Assembly: GCF_003820355.1 (NCBI RefSeq)
Contig: NZ_RPOK01000005.1
Coordinates: forward strand, 62,001-126,000
From: Paralteromonas sediminis
Lineage (GTDB): Bacteria; Pseudomonadota; Gammaproteobacteria; Enterobacterales; Alteromonadaceae
Reading direction: 5' to 3'
DNA length: 64,000 nt
Shown: in pieces, positions 58,001 through 64,000 of the stretch
How the letters are laid out: each line of letters begins with the position of its first letter
How positions within the stretch are numbered: the first letter of the stretch is position 1
Position numbers and translations under genes: made by a program
The notes under the pieces: model-generated
What the model saw: the letters and a program-made list of their open reading frames with translations, nothing else
The model's database searches: none
What the model was told of the DNA's origin: nothing

Positions 58001-58940
58001 TTTGTGAAATGACCAGTTGGTCAACGCGAAAGGTCCAGCCGTTTACATCAGGTAATGCCTGAACAGTGCCGCCGCTAATAGATGTGATAGCCTGGGACTC
58101 AGGCAAGCCTTCCCATTTAAGTTCAGTGTCCTCAAGCGCTATGTGCAAATGATCAACGTTATTGTTGTCAATGGTTACCCACGCAGACAGGTTAGCTCGA
58201 CTTTCGTTAAGCGGATACTGCGTCGTTACCCATTCATTCACCCACGGTGAGATATCCAGTGTTTCCGCCTTAGCGAACAAGGTTCCTGACAACTGTTCCG
58301 GATCACCATTAAGTTCGATAATGAATGAGGCAGAATTGTTTGCCAGCTCCTGAACCCGTATACGTCCTTTACCCTGGTGACGCTTTTCATCGTTAAGCCA
58401 TACCAGCTGCTCAACATCGAAAACCTGAGTTTGGTTAGAAGTACGCACGCTAATTTGACCGTCGGTCACGGTAAATTGATGAAGCTGGACTAAAAACAGG
58501 TTTTTTAATGCATCAACAACCGGATACTCCTGCTGGCTGCCCGCTTGCATACTTTCTGGGTCAATCTCTAAAGAAAGGTTATTTAATTCAAAACGCTCAG
58601 AGATTAGTAGGCGCTCACTCACACTCTGCCAGAAGTTGATATCTACCCATACTTTATCTACGTTCAGATTGACCGGGGACTGTTCTTTTTGTGACAGCGA
58701 TACTTGGGACAGCACCAAGCTTGGGCCGCTACCTTGCCAGGTTGCGGAGATTTGACCAATACGCAACTGAACACCGTAGTGCTCTAGAGCATACTGCTCT
58801 ACTAAATGTTTTTTGCTGTCCAGGTGGGGCAGTGCATAACGAAATAGGCTCAGCACAACCGCCAAGCTAACCAGCAAAACTGCTGCAGCTAACCACAGCT
58901 TTTTAACGGCGTAGCTCACTACGCCAGACATCGACTTCAC
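55086..58940 (-). CDS. yhdP: AsmA-like intermembrane phospholipid transport protein YhdP
   Basis: A 1284-aa protein with an N-terminal membrane anchor (about 12-35) and a very long periplasmic beta-rich body of the AsmA/VPS13-like type. YhdP family proteins form bridges carrying phospholipid to the outer membrane. Length is close to E. coli YhdP (1266 aa). A GTG start overlaps the rng stop by four bases, so it is coupled to rng, and it overlaps the nitrilase gene after it. Confidence 0.93.
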   Translation of the reverse strand: MKSMSGVVSYAVKKLWLAAAVLLVSLAVVLSLFRYALPHLDSKKHLVEQYALEHYGVQLRIGQISATWQGSGPSLVLSQVSLSQKEQSPVNLNVDKVWVDINFWQSVSERLLISERFELNNLSLEIDPESMQAGSQQEYPVVDALKNLFLVQLHQFTVTDGQISVRTSNQTQVFDVEQLVWLNDEKRHQGKGRIRVQELANNSASFIIELNGDPEQLSGTLFAKAETLDISPWVNEWVTTQYPLNESRANLSAWVTIDNNNVDHLHIALEDTELKWEGLPESQAITSISGGTVQALPDVNGWTFRVDQLVISQNRKTFVTDLVGQADSQGNAVVNTVKPVSIQPVLGVLPLFMDASLANSLLTLNPDGELSTLQVNWQAQTPSIKAKLIDVGWSESGNIPGFTGMDAEFYWHGQQGKLQVTAADASLDASNLLGRTLADTDFDITAYLYMEPDALVPGWQLSVPESKINTDLITLSLAAHANLATSHLQLSAKVDGLDLVETPSLFPSDYMGKQTVAYLSRAFSGAGKVDSAEIIWSGSPSYFPFSNNEGIFQANVGVSNADFVFSSEWPALSKLDMTLLFENEGLFLQSESGLLGEVTLQNLQARIPRLASSSGIYIAATGAADASSVTSLMQKGGLKASLGKLLSKDVLVQGPLDTDLYLGIPFNGDEVIASGRVGFNEASAKIAALDITAENLQGELTFNNEAIAASQLSAKLFGQAVAIDITGRQTDELYDLFVGVEGHWDVKALLNYAQIPLEDYLYGDANWRTGINVELTQNGFRYQAELASDLKGIDSRLPLPASKDSGQTRALFVDAKGDSTSSEIDVTIEDDIAFTGILSHQSRQFDQILLTAGDSPSGIPIPGFNILANVPKINIDEWSDVISKFTSQTERVTTNNSRLFPLPQRVAIESEVMVFKHHEFSDARVDARQANAQWRIDMVSKQAIAKATIAADIQRDGIDIRAEKLYLQSNDSFAQTPNESQAVQHYFPLRFKCTDCRINEYVLGEVDVELNPNDTGVTIDRLNITHPYASLRATGGWNESDETQIQGEFTSGDFGRWLDSMALNSGIKDSEADVAFSLAWPGQPTAFSLEAVKGQADWSLSDGYLTEVSDKGSRIFTLFSLNSLVRKLSLDFRDVFAQGFFYDDINGSLVLENGNAMTEDTVVDGGAGEIEIRGYANLVSEKLNYDISFTPNVTGNLPFLVYFLANPPTAIAALAIDQVLTSAKVISNVNYQVTGTFEAPVVTEVGRDSKEVTLPAQASPPDESKVPQDSELEVDRVKVEVFDG

Positions 58941-60403
58941 ATCATTACCACATCGTATTTATCTTGGTTATAGAGCGGCTCCGTCTGCACTTTAATCTGT
59001 TTTGAAACGAACACTTCCAATTCTGCCAGCATGTGTGATTCTTCTCCCAGCAGCGCTTCTGCGACTGCCGGGGAGGCATAGACAACAAACTTGTCTGCAT
59101 CGTATGCGCGATTGACCCTTACAATCTCACGCATGACCTCAAAGCATATGGTCTCTATTGTTTTAATAGAGCCTCTGCCTTTACACACCGGACACTCACC
59201 ACACAAAATGTGTTCGAGACTCTCGCGGGTTCGCTTGCGGGTCATTTCAATTAGCCCCAATGCGGTAAACCCATGTATGTTTATCTTGGCGCGATCCTTA
59301 TTGGTCGCCATCTCCAATGAATGTAAGACACGTCTTTTATGGTCGGGTTCAGTCATATCGATAAAATCGATGAGTATCATGCCGCCCAGATTCCGCAACC
59401 GTAACTGTCTTGCAATGGCGAGAGTAGCTTCGATATTGGTGTTAAAAATGGTCTCTTCCAGGTTTCTATGACCAACAAACGCCCCTGTGTTGATATCTAT
59501 GGTGGTCATGGCCTCTGTCTGGTCGATGATCAGGTAACCCCCAGATTTCAGATCTACTCTGCGCTCCAATGCCCGCTGCGCTTCATTCTCGACATCATAT
59601 AAATCAAAAATGGGCCGCTCACCGCGGTAATACTCCAGCTTCTTGTGCAATTCGGGCACATATTCTTTAGTAAAGTGCTGCAGTTCCTGAAATGTCAGGT
59701 TTGAATCTATACGAATCCGGTCCAGCTCTGTGCCGACAAAGTCCCGCACAACGCGCCTTGCAAGTGGCAGGTCCTCATAAAGAACATGGTTTTTATTCTT
59801 TTTAAGACGGGATTGAATCTTATTCCATAGGCGTTTTAAAAACGCAGCGTCCTGTGACAATTCTTGTTCATTGACCCCTTCCGCCGCCGTACGCAAAATA
59901 AAGCCGCCATTGTCATCACAGTATTGTTGTACCAAGTCTTTGAGCCGCTCACGCTCTTGTTCATCTTCGATGCGTTGTGAAACACCCACATGCCCAACAC
60001 TTGGCATGAAAACCAGGTAGCGTGAAGGGATAGTGATGTCTGTGGTTAACCGCGCCCCTTTTGTACCAATTGGGTCTTTGACCACCTGAACAACAATATC
60101 CTGGCCATCTCTTACCAGTTCGCGAATGTCCTGCTTTTCAATTTGGCTGGCAGTAACTTCGCCTTCTAGCTCACTGTGTAGCACTATGTCTGAAGCATGC
60201 AGAAAGGCAGCCTTTTCCAGGCCAATATCAACAAATGCCGCTTGCATACCCGGCAATACCCGACTCACTCGCCCTCTGTAGATATTTCCAACCAGGCCAC
60301 GCTTGGTATGACGTTCAACATGGATCTCCTGCAAAATGCCGTTTTCAATTAACGCTACCCGTGATTCCGATGGCGTTACATTGATCAACAATTCTGCACT
60401 CAT
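58937..60403 (-). CDS. rng: Ribonuclease G
   Basis: A 488-aa endoribonuclease that matures 16S rRNA 5' ends, within one residue of the E. coli length. An S1 RNA-binding domain (about 35-125, GNIYRGRVSRVLPGMQAAFVD) precedes the RNase H-like catalytic domain with DQTEAMTTIDINTG and LIDFIDM holding the metal-binding aspartates. The zinc-link CPVCKGRG and the absence of a long C-terminal tail separate it from RNase E. It overlaps maf by four bases. Confidence 0.97.
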   Translation of the reverse strand: MSAELLINVTPSESRVALIENGILQEIHVERHTKRGLVGNIYRGRVSRVLPGMQAAFVDIGLEKAAFLHASDIVLHSELEGEVTASQIEKQDIRELVRDGQDIVVQVVKDPIGTKGARLTTDITIPSRYLVFMPSVGHVGVSQRIEDEQERERLKDLVQQYCDDNGGFILRTAAEGVNEQELSQDAAFLKRLWNKIQSRLKKNKNHVLYEDLPLARRVVRDFVGTELDRIRIDSNLTFQELQHFTKEYVPELHKKLEYYRGERPIFDLYDVENEAQRALERRVDLKSGGYLIIDQTEAMTTIDINTGAFVGHRNLEETIFNTNIEATLAIARQLRLRNLGGMILIDFIDMTEPDHKRRVLHSLEMATNKDRAKINIHGFTALGLIEMTRKRTRESLEHILCGECPVCKGRGSIKTIETICFEVMREIVRVNRAYDADKFVVYASPAVAEALLGEESHMLAELEVFVSKQIKVQTEPLYNQDKYDVVMM

Positions 60404-60987
60404 ACTTCAACTCCGAATCTTTTCAGGGCGTTTGCACATTCAAACAATGGCAAACCTACCACGCCAGTGTAACTGCCAGAAAGGTGTTTAACAAAGGTAG
60501 CCCCATAACCCTGAATGGCATAACCACCCGCTTTGTCCTGCGGCTCACCTGACAACCAGTAATTTGCAATTTGTTGCTTATTCAATGCCATAAAGGTCAC
60601 GTCACTGGATACCGCCTCAGTATAAACCGCCTGGGAAGACTTAATGCTGAAAGCGGTAATGACCTGGTGCGTCTTATTGCTGAGCTTCGAAAGCATAGTG
60701 TTATGGTCATCTGCATCAATCGGCTTGCCCAACGCTACCCCCTGATAAACCACAATGGTGTCAGCTGCCAGTACGATGCTCTGAGAGACATTCGTTACAC
60801 CTTGAGCTGCTTCAAAGCCTTGTTCCGCTTTTTGTTGTGCCAACCTGGTAACCAGCGCTAACGGTTGTTCATTATCGAGCGGGGTCTCATCGATGTTAAC
60901 TGGCAAAACAGTATGTGCCAAACCAATTTGGTTTAGTAATTCTCTTCTTCGCGGCGATGCAGATGCCAGGACGAGTGATGAGCTCAT
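60400..60987 (-). CDS. maf: Maf-family nucleoside triphosphate pyrophosphatase (YhdE-like)
   Basis: About 195 aa from ATG 60987, which overlaps the mreD stop (ATGA). LVLASASPRRRELLNQIG is the substrate-binding signature and ADTIV the catalytic aspartate region. This family hydrolyses dTTP/UTP or modified nucleotides, helping to keep the pool clean and possibly restrain septation. An upstream in-frame start would run into mreD. Confidence 0.95.
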   Translation of the reverse strand: MSSSLVLASASPRRRELLNQIGLAHTVLPVNIDETPLDNEQPLALVTRLAQQKAEQGFEAAQGVTNVSQSIVLAADTIVVYQGVALGKPIDADDHNTMLSKLSNKTHQVITAFSIKSSQAVYTEAVSSDVTFMALNKQQIANYWLSGEPQDKAGGYAIQGYGATFVKHLSGSYTGVVGLPLFECANALKRFGVEV

Positions 60988-61463
60988 ACGATTTTCAACT
61001 GACGCCTTAGTTTGCGAAGTAACCAAAACACCCAAGGCCATATAGCCATAGAGGTGACTACTGGCAACATATACTCGTACAGGAAAAAAATGTCATTTAG
61101 CAAATGCAACAGCCAAAAGGAAAGTAGATGATAGAAGGCACTCAATAAGCCAATTATCACGCATTGTTGCCATACAGAGTAGTTGCGTAAACGTTGATAA
61201 TTCGCGGCAAGAATGTACACACAAAAACACAGGACGAGACTGTGCACCCCCAACGGAGTGCCCAACAGGATGTCCAGGGCAATGCCCGAAATAAAAGCCA
61301 CGCCTACATTAACTCTGTGCGGCAGCGCCATCGTCCAGTAAGCTAACACCACTAGTACCCAGTCTGGGCGGTATGTATCAGCCTGAGAAGGCAAAGGCAC
61401 AATTTGCAACACCAATGCGACCATGATAGACAGTGCTATCACGTAGTGACGCGGGCGGATCAC
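60984..61463 (-). CDS. mreD: Rod shape-determining protein MreD
   Basis: A 159-aa inner-membrane protein with five to six membrane spans, usual for MreD. DILLGTPLGVHSLVLCF in the middle and YRPDWVLVVLAYW near the start are typical. It belongs to the elongasome, together with MreB and MreC that guide side-wall synthesis. It overlaps mreC by four bases and maf by four. Confidence 0.95.
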   Translation of the reverse strand: MIRPRHYVIALSIMVALVLQIVPLPSQADTYRPDWVLVVLAYWTMALPHRVNVGVAFISGIALDILLGTPLGVHSLVLCFCVYILAANYQRLRNYSVWQQCVIIGLLSAFYHLLSFWLLHLLNDIFFLYEYMLPVVTSMAIWPWVFWLLRKLRRQLKIV

Positions 61464-62281
61464 GGATTCAACTCCAACAACAAGGTGTACTTTATCCGGT
61501 CAAGCTCAGCCAAAGGTTCTGCCGTGACGCGCGCAAACTCGCGACCTTCGTCTTTGTCTACGTAGGTTACTTTGGCCACTGGGTATCCGGCAGGAAATAC
61601 CCCCCCTAACCCAGAAGACACCAACACATCACCCACAGCAATATCAACACTGTGTGCCACGTGTTCCAAAAATACTTCATTCTTACCACCCGAGCCGGTT
61701 GCGATAAAACGGATATTGTTGCGCAAGGAGCGAACTGGAATACTATGGGTAACATCAGTGATCAGAAGGACACGGCTGTTGGTTGTGCTAACCTCCATAA
61801 CCTGACCAATAATGCCAGAATCGTCAATTAATGGCTGAGATAAAAATACACCATCCAGCGTACCTTTGTTGATCACGATTTGGCGTGAATATGGGTTGCG
61901 ATCAACCGACATCAGTTCCGCCACGATCTTGCGCATGTTTCTTGATACGGGCGCATCCAATAGCTCTCTAAGCTCTTCATTTTCTCGCGAGAGCACATCA
62001 AATCGCTGCAACTTCTCGCTGGCCAGTAGCATTTGCCGGGTAAGCCGCTTGTTTTCCTCTAGTAATTGTTGCTGGGATGTAAGCTGATCGGCGCTGGCAT
62101 TCAACATCAAACTGGGTAGGTTGGCAATGTATTGTAGCGGGCTCATCAGCGAATTGAGGAACATACGAGTAGACTGGAAGCCATCTAACTTATTATCGAC
62201 AACAATTAGTATAATTGAGAGCACAATGGCTATCGCTAAACGATTGTTTAGCGATGGCCCGCGAGAAAATATAGCTTCCAA
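61460..62281 (-). CDS. mreC: Rod shape-determining protein MreC
   Basis: A 273-aa protein with one N-terminal membrane span (about 15-32), a periplasmic coiled coil (65-105, QQQLLEENKRLTRQML) and the MreC beta domains (VSSGLGGVFPAGYPVAKV). It scaffolds penicillin-binding proteins and MreB. It follows mreB by 12 bases on the same strand. Confidence 0.96.
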   Translation of the reverse strand: MEAIFSRGPSLNNRLAIAIVLSIILIVVDNKLDGFQSTRMFLNSLMSPLQYIANLPSLMLNASADQLTSQQQLLEENKRLTRQMLLASEKLQRFDVLSRENEELRELLDAPVSRNMRKIVAELMSVDRNPYSRQIVINKGTLDGVFLSQPLIDDSGIIGQVMEVSTTNSRVLLITDVTHSIPVRSLRNNIRFIATGSGGKNEVFLEHVAHSVDIAVGDVLVSSGLGGVFPAGYPVAKVTYVDKDEGREFARVTAEPLAELDRIKYTLLLELNP

Positions 62282-62293
62282 AACGCGATTGAC

Positions 62294-63367
<1,074 letters not shown>

Positions 63368-63434
63368 CTAGGTCTACTGTCGTGAATTGGCGCATTTTAC
63401 CGCAATCAGCGGCACCATACCACGTTGATTAACA

Positions 63435-64000
63435 TTATCGGAGTTCACGCCAGTTTAGAAGGCGATCATTCCCCCTAAACTGGCCGAATGACACTTCTGC
63501 ACTGGGTTTATCATTAGTGTTTATAACACCGTCCAAGTTCCAGTCAACGTTTAAAAATTCCGACCATGTTTCATCACTAACACCAGGCTCAAGTGTTAAT
63601 CTCATACGGCCTTTTAGCGAGTTACCCGCTACATCTACAGGTGCCGAGAAAACCAGGTCGCTGGTGTCAGAAATACCCAGGCTTAACACGCCATTACTTT
63701 GTATAGTTGAGTACAGCGACGTGATGTCAGTTTCGTAGGATTCCGTTGACGCATTAGTCAAACTCATCTGTCCTGCGGTCTGCTGAATATCAATCGGCGT
63801 GCAACTATCTACTGTGTTGGTTGCCCACAACCCGTTCACCAAATGCTCTGCCACTATTGGCACACGCAATGATCGGGTTTCAGGCCCATAAGTATCCATC
63901 AGATTCAGGCGGCCGTAACGCTGCTGCGTATCGCCTATATCGGGAAACTCAATGCTTTCACAACCGTCTGGATAGTTACTTTGCACGCAGATCGCGTTAC
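63435..64000 (-). CDS. MSHA biogenesis protein MshQ-like (DUF6701), 5' end outside window
   Basis: The frame is open to base 64000, so only the C-terminal 188 codons are here. YGRLNLMDTYGPETRSLRVP and HLVNGLWATNTVDSCTPI match the DUF6701 C-terminal domain of MshQ, a large surface protein linked to the mannose-sensitive haemagglutinin pilus. Its position just upstream of mreB is the usual end of the MSHA locus in Vibrio, Shewanella and Alteromonas relatives. Confidence 0.88.
   Translation of the reverse strand, partial: NAICVQSNYPDGCESIEFPDIGDTQQRYGRLNLMDTYGPETRSLRVPIVAEHLVNGLWATNTVDSCTPIDIQQTAGQMSLTNASTESYETDITSLYSTIQSNGVLSLGISDTSDLVFSAPVDVAGNSLKGRMRLTLEPGVSDETWSEFLNVDWNLDGVINTNDKPSAEVSFGQFRGNDRLLNWRELR

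Overview
The window is a piece of chromosome from a marine-type gammaproteobacterium, most likely an Alteromonadales (Alteromonas relative). This rests on an ArcA almost residue-for-residue like the enterobacterial protein, an MSHA-pilus gene (mshQ-like) next to mreBCD, rpsF-rpsR-rplI with a nearby dnaB, several c-di-GMP enzymes and an outer-membrane DUF5916 protein. No single marker fixes the species, so the assignment is inferred from gene content and order.

Left chromosomal arm (1-19560): the end of an OmpA-like protein, dnaB, an ECF sigma / membrane anti-sigma / DUF4097 operon, a YiiM-like MOSC protein, a LiaF-like protein, an HDOD protein, a methyl-accepting chemotaxis protein, the rpsF-rpsR-rplI operon with a clear sigma-70 promoter, an EamA transporter, a cupin, a DUF5916 protein, a response-regulator diguanylate cyclase, a DUF418 membrane protein, a pilin-like protein, a TPR diguanylate cyclase, a phosphoribosyltransferase and a membrane-anchored serine beta-lactamase-like hydrolase.

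Mobile island (about 19601-43444): a 23.8-kb element sits in a tRNA-Phe locus. The host tRNA gene appears split in the anticodon loop. Its 3' half plus terminator lie at the left edge and its 5' half plus promoter at the right edge, while a complete tRNA-Phe lies just inside the right edge. Joining the outer flanks at an 8-bp core rebuilds one perfect tRNA-Phe with promoter and terminator. The island holds a tyrosine integrase; a three-gene unit (TIGR04255-like, HTH protein, unknown 303 aa); a solitary HsdR-N nuclease-like protein; a possible Rep-like protein beside a perfect 30-bp palindrome; unknown AT-rich genes; a second tyrosine recombinase translationally coupled to a double-AAA ATPase, followed by DUF6641- and DUF2787-like genes; an excisionase-like HTH protein; and a defence block of WYL regulator, DUF6933 protein, HsdM, HsdS, HsdR and an Abi_C-type protein. 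No conjugation or virion genes are visible. The layout suggests a defence/cargo island built from blocks of different base composition.

Right chromosomal arm (43476-64000): yggX and mutY, then trmB, an rsmC-like methyltransferase, glgA, a sensor kinase, arcA, pmbA (tldE), yjgA (darP), and a long leftward series mreB-mreC-mreD-maf-rng-yhdP-nitrilase-tldD with mostly overlapping genes, ending with the 3' part of an mshQ-like gene. These serve tRNA/rRNA modification, DNA repair, glycogen synthesis, redox control, cell shape and envelope maintenance.

The best candidates for something new are the split tRNA-Phe arrangement, the three-gene TIGR04255 unit, the recombinase-AAA operon, and the shared palindromic site at 26321-26350 and 30980-30995.
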